From positions 1 to 39,276 of the forward strand of contig NZ_SISB01000055.1 of NCBI RefSeq assembly GCF_004310295.1: a DNA stretch of 39,276 bases, given 5' to 3'. The stretch comes from Pseudomonas sp. BGI-2. Lineage in GTDB: Bacteria > Pseudomonadota > Gammaproteobacteria > Pseudomonadales > Pseudomonadaceae. The notes under the pieces are model-generated. The model had not been told where the DNA came from and made no database searches. It saw only the letters and a program-made list of their open reading frames with translations. A program made the position numbers and the translations under genes. Each line of letters starts with the position of its first letter. Position 1 is the first letter of the stretch. Below, one piece after another: positions 24,214-32,166 of this stretch.

Positions 24214-25536
24214 ATGCCCCTTAGTCTTTCCCGTCGTTGGCCCCTGCGCCAACTGATCGCTGCCTCCAGCCTCATTTTGCTTGTCGCCTGCGCGGAAAAA
24301 CCGACCGCCGCCGACGCCCAGCCGCTTCAGAGCCTCCCCATCGCGACAGCCCCTGCGGTCATTCCGCCCGTGGTGCCGACCGGTGAAAACCTCGACATCC
24401 AGCCTACCCAGACCTTCGCCGAATGGCAGGCGGGTTTCCGTAAAGATGCGCTGGCCGCCGGCATCCGCGCCGATCTGTTCGACCGCGCCTTCGCCAATAT
24501 CAGCCTGGACAACAGCGTGATCCGCGCCGATCGAAGCCAGCCCGAATTCTCCCGCCCGGTGTGGGAATACCTCGATGGTGCCCTGTCGCCACTGCGGGTA
24601 CGCAAAGGTCAGGCGCTGGTCAGCGAATACGCCGACATTCTGCAAAGCATCGAACAGCGCTACGGCGTCGATCGCCAGGCATTGGTGTCGGTGTGGGGCA
24701 TGGAGAGTAACTTCGGTCAGTTCCAGGGCAACAAGTCCGTGATCAACTCCCTGGCGACCCTGGCCTACGAAGGCCGGCGTCCGGGCTTTGCTCATGCGCA
24801 ACTGATCGCCGCCCTGCAAATCCTGCAACAAGGCGACATCGAGCCTGAGAAAATGCTCGGTTCCTGGGCTGGCGCCATGGGCCAGACTCAATTCATCCCG
24901 ACCACCTATAACACCCACGCCGTGGACTTCGATGGCGATGGCCGCCGCGACATCTGGAATAGCCCGGCTGATGCCCTGGCCTCGACTGCGCATTACCTGC
25001 AAAGCTCCGGCTGGCAGAGAGGCCAGCCATGGGGCTTTGAAGTGCAGTTACCGGGTAGCTTCAATTACGCTCTGGCCGACGGCACGATTCGCAAAAGCGT
25101 CGCCGAATGGCAACAGTCAGGTGTCTCGCTGCCCAACGGCGCCCAGGTTCCGGCGGGCTCCGAACACCTGTCCGCCGCCCTGCTGTTGCCGGCCGGCTAT
25201 CGTGGCCCGGCGTTCCTGGTACTCGACAACTTCCGCGCGATCCTCAAGTACAACAACTCGTCGTCTTACGCCTTGGCGGTGAGCCTGTTGTCCGAGCGCT
25301 TCAACGGGGCAGGCCTGATCAGCGGTACCTGGCCAAAAGATGATTTGCCGTTGAGCCGTACCGAGCGGATCGAACTGCAAAGCCTGCTGAGCGCGCAGAA
25401 TTACGATGCGGGCAATGCTGACGGCATCATTGGCGCTAATACTCGCAAGGCGATCCGCAGTGCGCAGCAGTCGTTTGGCTGGCCGGCGGATGGGTATCCG
25501 ACGCACAAGCTGCTTGAAGGCTTGCGTAACCGTTAA
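24214..25536 (+). CDS. sltB3: Lytic murein transglycosylase of the MltB family with peptidoglycan-binding domain (SltB3-like)
   Basis: A 440-residue enzyme cleaving the MurNAc-GlcNAc bond to 1,6-anhydro products. A signal peptide ends at lipobox-like LLVAC (Cys26), so it may be lipid-anchored. The SLT_2 domain covers about residues 65-370 with catalytic Glu164 in WGMESNFGQFQG. AGAMGQTQFIPTTYNTHAVDFDGDG is the family's second motif region. A PG_binding_1 domain is at the C-terminus (about 378-435, NADGIIGANTRKAIRSAQQ). This architecture agrees with P. aeruginosa SltB3. The ATG at 24214 is preferred over 24172 because it gives a clean signal peptide. Confidence 0.9.
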   Translation: MPLSLSRRWPLRQLIAASSLILLVACAEKPTAADAQPLQSLPIATAPAVIPPVVPTGENLDIQPTQTFAEWQAGFRKDALAAGIRADLFDRAFANISLDNSVIRADRSQPEFSRPVWEYLDGALSPLRVRKGQALVSEYADILQSIEQRYGVDRQALVSVWGMESNFGQFQGNKSVINSLATLAYEGRRPGFAHAQLIAALQILQQGDIEPEKMLGSWAGAMGQTQFIPTTYNTHAVDFDGDGRRDIWNSPADALASTAHYLQSSGWQRGQPWGFEVQLPGSFNYALADGTIRKSVAEWQQSGVSLPNGAQVPAGSEHLSAALLLPAGYRGPAFLVLDNFRAILKYNNSSSYALAVSLLSERFNGAGLISGTWPKDDLPLSRTERIELQSLLSAQNYDAGNADGIIGANTRKAIRSAQQSFGWPADGYPTHKLLEGLRNR

Positions 25537-25539
25537 AAG

Positions 25540-25620
25540 CTTCGCGGGCAAGCCTCGCTCCTACAGGATCACACCATTCTGTAGGAGCGAGCGGTGCGGC
25601 GATCCGACTTGCCCGCGAAG
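25540..25620. repeat. REPIN with one extended-subtype arm
   Basis: The left arm (25540-25565) is the common TTCGCGGGCAAGCCTCGCTC form. The right arm (25581-25620) is the exact reverse complement of the 40-base extended arm at 1181-1220, containing GGTGCGGCGATCCGACTTGC. It lies between convergent sltB3 and the LD-carboxypeptidase gene. Confidence 0.92.
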
Positions 25621-25644
25621 ACTGACTACTAGGCGCTATCGAAA

Positions 25645-26595
25645 CTACCGCTTGACCACCACATCCTGCTCCAACACCAATTCCTTCTTCCCCGCATCCA
25701 ATCGAACCAACGCGCCCATCGGCAACGTCAGGTTCGGATCGCAATGCCCGCTGCGCCACCCGGCCAGCACCGGTATCCGCAACGGCTCGAAGGTCTGCTT
25801 GAGCAAACGCTCCAGCCCAGACACATCAACCCCCGCCACATCCCCCACCAGCACCCCGCGCAACTTGCCCAGCGTGCCGGCCAGACGCAGATGGGTCAGC
25901 AACCGATCAATGCGATACAACGGCTCGTTGATATCCTCGATCAGCAGAATCACGCCCTCGGCGTCCAACTCGTAAGGCGTGCCCATGGTCGCGGCAATCA
26001 TCGACAGATTGCCCCCCAGCAAACGCCCGTGAGCGATGCCAGGCTCGATTGTGGTCAACGGCCACGCCACCGGGTGCGAAATCACACTGCCCGCCTTCAC
26101 CTGCCCTCTGAGCATGTTGAAAAACGAAGACTCGGTCGGTTTTTGCTTCTCGCCCAGCAAATCGGCATTGAGCAGCGGACCATGAAAGGTCACAAAACCG
26201 GCATAACGGCTGATCGCCACGTGCAGCGCCGTGATGTCGCTGTAGCCGATGAACGGCTTGGCGTTGTTTTGCAGCAGTTCGAAATCGATGCGATCGAGCA
26301 AACGCGGCGTGCCGTAACCGCCGCGCAGACAGATGATCGCGTCGACGTCCGTGTCGGCGAACGCCGCGTGCAAGTCATTGAGCCGCACGTCGTCGCTACC
26401 GGCCAGGTAGCCATCCTGTTCGTACACCCCGGGAAATATCCGCAGCGCATAACCGCGAGCACGCATCCAGGCCACGGCTTTGTCGGTGTCCAGCCCGGCC
26501 GGACCGGCGGGCGCAATGACGCCGATCAGCCCTTGCGAGGGCAAGGCCGGAACGGGCGAGTGAGGAAACAGAGTGTGAGTCGGTCGAACGGTCAT
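25645..26595 (-). CDS. ldcA: LD-carboxypeptidase (peptidase S66 family)
   Basis: A 316-residue cytoplasmic serine peptidase of the LdcA type, which trims the terminal D-Ala from recycled muramoyl tetrapeptides. Motifs are LIGVIAPAGPAG near the N-terminus, the LRGGYGTPRLLDRID loop, the nucleophile Ser in FIGYSDITALH, Glu in LLIEDINEPLYRIDR and His in GWRSGHCDPN. The triad therefore looks complete. The ATG at 26595 is chosen because GGGAG lies about eight bases upstream; the frame is open to 26628. It neighbours other murein genes (sltB3, dacC, sltB1). A paralogue elsewhere in the genome could be the main LdcA. Confidence 0.87.
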   Translation of the reverse strand: MTVRPTHTLFPHSPVPALPSQGLIGVIAPAGPAGLDTDKAVAWMRARGYALRIFPGVYEQDGYLAGSDDVRLNDLHAAFADTDVDAIICLRGGYGTPRLLDRIDFELLQNNAKPFIGYSDITALHVAISRYAGFVTFHGPLLNADLLGEKQKPTESSFFNMLRGQVKAGSVISHPVAWPLTTIEPGIAHGRLLGGNLSMIAATMGTPYELDAEGVILLIEDINEPLYRIDRLLTHLRLAGTLGKLRGVLVGDVAGVDVSGLERLLKQTFEPLRIPVLAGWRSGHCDPNLTLPMGALVRLDAGKKELVLEQDVVVKR

Positions 26596-26716
26596 CCATG
26601 AATCTCCCTGCGTGAAAGCATCAAGCACACAGTAGTCAGGAACGGGGACAAACAGAAGAGGGTCAGTCGCCCCGCAGGTTGCAGGAAAAGACTGTAGTGG
26701 CCGTAGGCTCGGCCAA

Positions 26717-26752
26717 CAAAAACGCCCGCAAGGCTGAAAAGCCTTGCGGGCG
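26717..26752 (-). terminator. lipA: Strong intrinsic terminator after lipA
   Basis: CGCCCGCAAGGCT (26723-26735) pairs perfectly with AGCCTTGCGGGCG (26740-26752) around GAAA. On the minus strand it is followed by TTTTTGTT, and it starts five bases past the lipA stop. It closes the long minus-strand gene train and insulates the LD-carboxypeptidase gene. Confidence 0.9.
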
Positions 26753-26757
26753 CTTTG

Positions 26758-27783
26758 TTACAAGGACGACATCAATTCAGCTTTAACCAGCTTCGCCTGC
26801 TCGTCGGCGTGGTACGAGGAACGTACCAACGGGCCGGAAGCCACGTTCTTGAAGCCCATCTTGTAACCTTCCTCGGCGAACCAGGCGAAAACGTCCGGGT
26901 GCACAAAACGCTGCACCGGCAAGTGGCTGCGGGACGGTTGCAGGTATTGGCCCAGGGTCAGCATGTCGATGTCGTGTTCGCGCATGCGCTTCATGACTTC
27001 GATGACTTCTTCGTCGGTTTCACCCAGACCCAGCATCAGGCCGGACTTGGTCGGAATGTGCGGCATCATCTGCTTGAAGCGTTGCAGCAGGGTCAGCGAC
27101 CACTGGTAGTCCGAACCCGGACGCGCGGCCTTGTACAAGCGAGGCACGGTTTCCAGGTTGTGGTTGAACACATCCGGTGGCTCGGCCGCGGTGATTTCCA
27201 GCGCGACGTCCATGCGGCCACGGTAGTCCGGGACCAGGGTTTCGAGCTGCACGTTCGGCGACAGCTTGCGGATCTCGCGGATGCAGTCGGCAAAGTGCTG
27301 GGCACCGCCGTCACGCAGGTCGTCGCGGTCTACCGAGGTGATCACCACGTACTTGAGTTTCAGGTCGGCGATGGCGATGGCCAGGCTTTCCGGCTCGTTG
27401 ACGTCCAGTGGCTTCGGACGACCGTGGCCCACGTCGCAGAACGGGCAGCGACGGGTGCAGATGTCGCCCATGATCATGAAGGTCGCGGTGCCGCCGGAGA
27501 AGCATTCGCCGAGGTTCGGGCAGGACGCTTCTTCGCAGACGCTGTGCAGCTTGTGTTTGCGCAGCAGGGCCTTGATGCGGTCGACTTCCGGCGAAACCGG
27601 GATACGCACGCGGATCCAGTCAGGTTTCTTGGGCAGTTCAGTCGTCGGAATGATCTTTACCGGGATGCGTGCAACCTTCTCGGCGCCGCGCAGCTTGACG
27701 CCGGCTTCAACCTTGGCACGCGGGGCCGGACGCTCGGTAACATCCAGCGTCGGGATCATGGTTTGCACTGCATCAGTAGTCAT
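26758..27783 (-). CDS. lipA: Lipoyl synthase
   Basis: A 341-residue radical-SAM enzyme inserting two sulphur atoms into octanoyl-bound domains of pyruvate and 2-oxoglutarate dehydrogenases and the glycine system. Cys83, Cys88 and Cys94 (CEEASCPNLGEC) hold the sacrificial auxiliary cluster. Cys109, Cys113 and Cys116 (CTRRCPFC) hold the SAM cluster. The conserved C-terminal RSSYHADEQ gives the serine ligand. Its ATG comes one base after the lipB stop (TGATATG), so translation is probably coupled. A strong terminator follows. Confidence 0.97.
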   Translation of the reverse strand: MTTDAVQTMIPTLDVTERPAPRAKVEAGVKLRGAEKVARIPVKIIPTTELPKKPDWIRVRIPVSPEVDRIKALLRKHKLHSVCEEASCPNLGECFSGGTATFMIMGDICTRRCPFCDVGHGRPKPLDVNEPESLAIAIADLKLKYVVITSVDRDDLRDGGAQHFADCIREIRKLSPNVQLETLVPDYRGRMDVALEITAAEPPDVFNHNLETVPRLYKAARPGSDYQWSLTLLQRFKQMMPHIPTKSGLMLGLGETDEEVIEVMKRMREHDIDMLTLGQYLQPSRSHLPVQRFVHPDVFAWFAEEGYKMGFKNVASGPLVRSSYHADEQAKLVKAELMSSL

Positions 27784-27784
27784 A

Positions 27785-28432
27785 TCAGTCGATTCCGCCC
27801 GTTAGGGTCGTCTGCTCAGCATAGTCGAGGTGTTTGACGAGCTGCGCGCGCAGCCGGGCACTTACCTCGGCAAATTCAATCGATCCTGCGTGATCGCGCA
27901 ACTGGGTCATCGCCAGCCCGGCGTAGCCGCAGGGATTAATCCGTCGAAACGGTTCCAGGTCCATGTCCACGTTCAGGGCCAGGCCATGAAAGGAGCAACC
28001 ATGGCGGATCCGCAGACCGAGAGAAGCGATTTTCGCCCCATTGACGTAGACACCCGGAGCATCCGGCTTGGCCACGGCAGTGACGCCGTAGCTGGCCAGC
28101 AACTCAATCAGGCATTGTTCCATGCGGTTGACCAGGTCACGCACGCCAAAACCCAGCTTGCGAACGTCGAGCAACAGGTAGGCCACCAATTGACCGGGGC
28201 CGTGATAGGTCACCTGACCACCGCGATCCACCTTCACCACCGGAATATCCCCCGGCAGCAACACGTGCTCGGCCTTACCGGCCTGCCCCTGAGTGAACAC
28301 CGGTGAGTGCTCGACCAGCCAGATCTCGTCAGCGGCATCGCTGCCACGTTCGTTGGTGAAGCGTTGCATGGCATGCCAGACCGGCTCGTAAGCCAGCTGG
28401 CCGAGCTCGCGAAAGCCCAGCGTGCCAGACAT
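27785..28432 (-). CDS. lipB: Octanoyl-[acyl-carrier-protein]:protein N-octanoyltransferase
   Basis: A 215-residue transferase moving octanoate from ACP to lipoyl domains, the step before LipA. Active-site Lys134 (GAKIASLGLRI) and Cys168 (INPCGYAGL) are both present, as is RGGQVTYHGPGQLVAYLLLD (about 70-89). The ATG at 28432 overlaps the stop codon of the upstream YbeD-like gene in TGATG; an adjacent GTG at 28435 is also possible. Gene order DUF493-lipB-lipA equals that of E. coli ybeD-lipB...lipA. Confidence 0.96.
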   Translation of the reverse strand: MSGTLGFRELGQLAYEPVWHAMQRFTNERGSDAADEIWLVEHSPVFTQGQAGKAEHVLLPGDIPVVKVDRGGQVTYHGPGQLVAYLLLDVRKLGFGVRDLVNRMEQCLIELLASYGVTAVAKPDAPGVYVNGAKIASLGLRIRHGCSFHGLALNVDMDLEPFRRINPCGYAGLAMTQLRDHAGSIEFAEVSARLRAQLVKHLDYAEQTTLTGGID

Positions 28433-28707
28433 CACAGCACCATGTGCACGAAACCGGTAGCCCGCAACTCGCTGTTGATGTCGTACAGCTGTTCTTGACC
28501 GGTGGCGATGATGTGCAACTGGATGGTGGTGTACTTGCCGTTGGTGCTCTGGCGCTCGGCCAGGGTCTTGTGGTCAACGGTCGCGTGTTTCTCAAGGATC
28601 TCGATGATCTTGTCCTTGAAACCCACGCCGGTATCGCCGATCACCTTGATGGGGTAATCCGCGCAGGGGAATTCGATCTTTGGCGCCTTTACTTCGGTAT
28701 CTGTCAT
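28432..28707 (-). CDS. ybeD: YbeD-like DUF493 protein
   Basis: A 91-residue small cytoplasmic protein of the DUF493 (YbeD) family, with FPCADYPIKVIGDTGVGFKD near the N-terminus and an ACT/regulatory-like alpha-beta pattern. Its exact role is unknown, but it is persistently placed beside lipB. The stop codon overlaps the lipB start by one base. GAGG lies about 11 bases before the ATG. An inverted repeat separates it from dacC. Confidence 0.9.
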   Translation of the reverse strand: MTDTEVKAPKIEFPCADYPIKVIGDTGVGFKDKIIEILEKHATVDHKTLAERQSTNGKYTTIQLHIIATGQEQLYDINSELRATGFVHMVL

Positions 28708-28740
28708 GGCGTAACGGCCTCGTAAGCCGTGGCAACGGAC

Positions 28741-28771
28741 ATGGCCCCGATCCGGATTGGAACGGGGCCAT
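28741..28771. other. Inverted repeat between dacC and the DUF493 gene
   Basis: ATGGCCCCG (28741-28749) pairs perfectly with CGGGGCCAT (28763-28771) around a 13-base loop, 17 bases past the dacC stop. No T run follows on either strand, so it may be a processing or RNA-stability hairpin and not a complete terminator. Confidence 0.65.
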
Positions 28772-28787
28772 GCAAGTCCACACTAAT

Positions 28788-29945
28788 TCAGTTGAACAAG
28801 CCGTAGAAGAATAGACGGATGCTATCCCACATGCGGCGGAAGATACCACCCTCCTCGACAGCGTCCAGGGCGATCAGGTCGGCGCTGTGCACCACCTTGT
28901 CGTCCAGTTTCACTTCGACTTTACCGATCACGTCGCCCTTGGCGATTGGCGCAACCAGTTGCGGGTTCATGGTCATGCTGGCGGCGAGCTTTTTCAGCTG
29001 GCCTTTTGGCAGGGTCATGGTCAGGTCTTCAGCCAGGCCGGCCTTGACTTGATTGGTGCTGCCTTTCCAGACAGGGGCCTGAGCCAGCTCGGCGCCTTTC
29101 TGATAGAAGGTCTGGGTTTCGAAGAAGCGGAAACCGTAGGTCAGCAGCTTCTGGGTTTCAGAGGCACGTGCCACTTCGCTGTTGGTGCCGAACACCACGG
29201 CGATCAGGCGCATGCCATCACGTACAGCCGAAGACACCATGCAGTAGCCGGCTTCGTCGGTGTGGCCGGTTTTCAGACCGTCGACGGTCTTGTCACGCCA
29301 CAGCAGCAGGTTGCGGTTAGGTTGCTTGATGCCGTTCCAGAAGAACTCTTTCTGCGAGTAGATCGCATAGTGAGCCGGGTCTTCGTGGATGATTGCGCGA
29401 GCCAGCACGGCCATGTCGTGAGCCGACGAGTAGTGCTCAGGGTTCGGCAGACCGGTCGGGTTCATGAAGTGGCTGTTGGTCATGCCCAGGTCGGCCACGG
29501 TTTTGTTCATCATGTCGGCGAAGGCGTCTTCGCTGCCGGCGATGTGCTCGGAGAGCGCAACACTGGCGTCGTTACCCGACTGAATGATGATGCCGTGCAG
29601 CAGGTCGCTGACCGTCACCTGCGAGCCGACCTTGATGAACATCCGCGAACCGCCGGTCCGCCAGGCGTTTTCGCTGACGGTCACCGGATCGTTTTCACCG
29701 ATCTGGCCACGACGGATTTCCAGGGTCGCGATGTACGCGGTCATCAGCTTGGTCAGGCTGGCCGGAGGCAGACGCTGGTCACCGTTGTTCTCTACCAGCA
29801 CGTTGCCGCTGCTGGCATCCATGAGTACGTAGGCTTTGGCGGCCAGTTGCGGTGGCGACGGCATCATCTCGACCGCGAAAGCGGCAGGCGAGAGGAGCAG
29901 CGGGACTAGCAGGCACAGGCGTTTGGCAAAGGTGGTGATGTTCAT
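28788..29945 (-). CDS. dacC: D-alanyl-D-alanine carboxypeptidase (PBP5/6 type)
   Basis: A 385-residue low-molecular-weight penicillin-binding protein that removes the terminal D-Ala of peptidoglycan pentapeptides. A signal peptide ends at AFA (residue 24). The three active motifs are Ser63-LT-Lys66, Ser123-Gly-Asn125 and Lys225-Thr-Gly227. A PBP5 C-terminal domain (about 285-370) and an amphipathic membrane anchor (MWDSIRLFFYGLFN) complete the PBP5/6 pattern. GAGAG precedes the ATG by six bases. It lies downstream of rlpA, sltB1, rodA and mrdA. The symbol dacC follows Pseudomonas usage; dacA would be equally defensible. Confidence 0.93.
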   Translation of the reverse strand: MNITTFAKRLCLLVPLLLSPAAFAVEMMPSPPQLAAKAYVLMDASSGNVLVENNGDQRLPPASLTKLMTAYIATLEIRRGQIGENDPVTVSENAWRTGGSRMFIKVGSQVTVSDLLHGIIIQSGNDASVALSEHIAGSEDAFADMMNKTVADLGMTNSHFMNPTGLPNPEHYSSAHDMAVLARAIIHEDPAHYAIYSQKEFFWNGIKQPNRNLLLWRDKTVDGLKTGHTDEAGYCMVSSAVRDGMRLIAVVFGTNSEVARASETQKLLTYGFRFFETQTFYQKGAELAQAPVWKGSTNQVKAGLAEDLTMTLPKGQLKKLAASMTMNPQLVAPIAKGDVIGKVEVKLDDKVVHSADLIALDAVEEGGIFRRMWDSIRLFFYGLFN

Positions 29946-30128
29946 CCGTCTCTCGAAATCGCTAATGGAAACTGCCCAAGGGCAAAACTAATCAGATGAC
30001 CTTCTAACGGGTCATCGCGTGTTCAGTTGCTCACTCTGTAACCCTTGCCGGGCTTTTGTTCTTCAACGAGCCAACAACCCGGTTCGCCCCCCAAAACCGC
30101 AAGCGAACCGTCAATCAAGTACTACGTA

Positions 30129-31124
30129 TTACTCGGCAGTGACCAGGCTCGGCGAACCGAGATTGGCCAGACGCACGCTGTTCTGCACTTGCTGGATTTC
30201 ACCCGGCGAACCGATCGGCCCCAGGCGCACCCGATGCAGCGTCTGTTGATTGCGCACGATCGAGCTGATGAACACCGGAGCGCTCACCATCCCGCTGAGC
30301 TTCGATCTCAGGAGTTCTGCAGCGTCCGGGTTGGCGAACGCGCCCACCTGCAGATACTGGCCAGAGGCTGGTACAGAAGCGTTTTTTTTTGCATCGAGCG
30401 GCACGGGCACAACGGCCGCGGCGTGTTGCTGCGGCGGTGGTGTCCATTGCTCGACCGTACCGGCCGAAGCGGTAATCACCGGGGCGCTATTCTGCGCGAC
30501 TTGCGGCTCGTTGAGCATCAATGGCGCCGGACGGCCCTTTTGTGCCCACCACTGCTGCGGATCTATACCTTCGACCTTGACCCGCGCGGTACCGGTTTCG
30601 GCGTAACCGAGTTTTTTCGCGGCGGCATAGGACAAGTCGATGATGCGGTCCGAGTAGAACGGCCCGCGATCGTTGACCCGCAGGATCACGCTCTTGTTGT
30701 TGTCCAGGTTGGTCACCCGAACGTAACTTGGCAGTGGCAAAGTCTTGTGGGCGGCACTCATGCCGTACAGGTCATACACCTCGCCATTGGCGGTGTTCTG
30801 CCCGTGGAATTTGGTGCCGTACCAGGACGCCGTGCCCGAAGCGACATAAGTCTTGGATTCTTGCAGCGGGAAGTAAGTCTTGCCCAGCACGGTGTACGGG
30901 TTGGCTTTATAAGGACCGGAGTGCAGGGTCGGCGTGGCATCCGGGATGCGCGATACATCGACGTCCCACCAAGGCGCGCCATCTTTGTGCGCGCGATTGA
31001 TGTCCAGGCCTGGCGTTGCGCGCACGGCGGGGGAAGACTTTTGGGTCGGCGGACGGCTGGTCGAACAACTGGCGAGCAGCACCGCCAACGCGGCGAATGC
31101 CATCAGCCTCAGGGGTTTATTCAT
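30129..31124 (-). CDS. rlpA: Septal-ring lipoprotein RlpA (lytic transglycosylase for denuded glycan)
   Basis: A 331-residue outer-membrane lipoprotein. A signal peptide ends at lipobox LLASC (Cys20 with this start). A double-psi beta-barrel domain (about 95-185) carries ASGTASWYGTKFHGQNTANG, AAHKTLPLPSYVRVTNL and RVNDRGPFYSDRIIDLS. A SPOR domain fills the C-terminus (about 252-325, YLQVGAFANPDAAELL). In P. aeruginosa RlpA cleaves glycan strands lacking stem peptides and helps daughter-cell separation; SPOR binds such strands. The alternative ATG at 31139 adds five residues without removing the lipobox. It starts just after sltB1. Confidence 0.93.
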   Translation of the reverse strand: MNKPLRLMAFAALAVLLASCSTSRPPTQKSSPAVRATPGLDINRAHKDGAPWWDVDVSRIPDATPTLHSGPYKANPYTVLGKTYFPLQESKTYVASGTASWYGTKFHGQNTANGEVYDLYGMSAAHKTLPLPSYVRVTNLDNNKSVILRVNDRGPFYSDRIIDLSYAAAKKLGYAETGTARVKVEGIDPQQWWAQKGRPAPLMLNEPQVAQNSAPVITASAGTVEQWTPPPQQHAAAVVPVPLDAKKNASVPASGQYLQVGAFANPDAAELLRSKLSGMVSAPVFISSIVRNQQTLHRVRLGPIGSPGEIQQVQNSVRLANLGSPSLVTAE

Positions 31125-31138
31125 AGGCAATGCCCGCA

Positions 31139-32155
31139 TTACTTGACGCCCCGTGCTTGGACCAGCTGTTCAGACAGTTGATGTACGGCCATGGCGTACA
31201 TCACGCTGCGGTTATAACGCGTGATTGCGTAAAAATTCTTCAGGCCCATCCAGTATTCAGGGCCATTGTCACCTTCCAGGCGGAAAGCCGTGACCGGCAT
31301 GTCATCGCGCAGCGCATCATGACTCGACCAGCCCAAGGCTCGCAACTCCCCGACCGTTTTAGTCGGCTCGATGCCCGTCGTCAAACCTTCGTCTACCTGC
31401 GCGCCACGCACATCGGCGCGGCTGACCACCGGTTCGCCGGCGACCCAGCCATGACGCTTGAAATAACTGGCGACACTGCCAATGGCATCAATCGGGTTGG
31501 TCCAGATATTAATGTGGCCGTCACCGTCGAAGTCCACCGCATAGGCGCGAAAACTGCTCGGCATGAACTGCGGCAAGCCCATTGCGCCGGCGTAAGAGCC
31601 TTTGAGGGTCAACGGATCGACCTGCTCTTCACGAGCCAGCAACAGGAACTCACGCAATTCCTTGCGGAAGAATTCGGCACGGGGAGGATAGTCGAAACCC
31701 AGGGTCGACAAGGCGTCGATCACCCGGAAATTCCCGGTATTGCGGCCGAAAAAGGTTTCAACGCCGATGATCGAGACGATCACCTGCGCCGGAACTCCAT
31801 ATTCCTGCTCGGCACGGGCCAGAACTGCTTCGTGCTGACGCCAGAAGTCCACACCACGGGCGATGCGCGCGTCGGTGATGAACATCGGGCGATATTCGCT
31901 CCACTGCTTGACCCGTTCGGCGGGTTTCGAGATCGCGTCCAGAATCGACTGTTTGCGCTCGGCCTCGCGGAACACGCCCATCAGCTGTTCACCGGCAAAA
32001 CCGTAGTCGCGGGTCATTTCACCGACGAATTCGGCCACCTGCGGTGAGCCTTCGTAATCGCCGGCCAACGCGTCCTGCGCTGTGCCTAGGATGCTTACCA
32101 GGCCGACCCATGGCGCGTATCGAGTCGCCCAGCCACGCATTACTTGCATTGACAT
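31139..32155 (-). CDS. sltB1: Lytic murein transglycosylase B family (SltB1-like)
   Basis: A 338-residue member of the MltB (SLT_2) family. The signal peptide ends around ALA-GD (residue 31) with no lipobox, so the enzyme should be soluble in the periplasm, which separates SltB1 from lipidated MltB. Catalytic Glu133 is in IIGVETFFGRNTGNF, and AGAMGLPQFMPSSFRAYAVD carries the second conserved stretch. The start at 32155 has AAGGTG upstream and lies 11 bases after the rodA stop; ATGs at 32149 and 32140 are possible. Its place between rodA and rlpA suggests work with the elongation or division machinery. Confidence 0.9.
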   Translation of the reverse strand: MSMQVMRGWATRYAPWVGLVSILGTAQDALAGDYEGSPQVAEFVGEMTRDYGFAGEQLMGVFREAERKQSILDAISKPAERVKQWSEYRPMFITDARIARGVDFWRQHEAVLARAEQEYGVPAQVIVSIIGVETFFGRNTGNFRVIDALSTLGFDYPPRAEFFRKELREFLLLAREEQVDPLTLKGSYAGAMGLPQFMPSSFRAYAVDFDGDGHINIWTNPIDAIGSVASYFKRHGWVAGEPVVSRADVRGAQVDEGLTTGIEPTKTVGELRALGWSSHDALRDDMPVTAFRLEGDNGPEYWMGLKNFYAITRYNRSVMYAMAVHQLSEQLVQARGVK

Positions 32156-32166
32156 CTTCACCTTAT

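Noticed and set aside
29995..30016. Terminator between rlpA and dacC (GATGACC/GGTCATC)
   Set aside because: A 7-bp stem with moderate GC and no adjacent T run on the minus strand; too weak to call.
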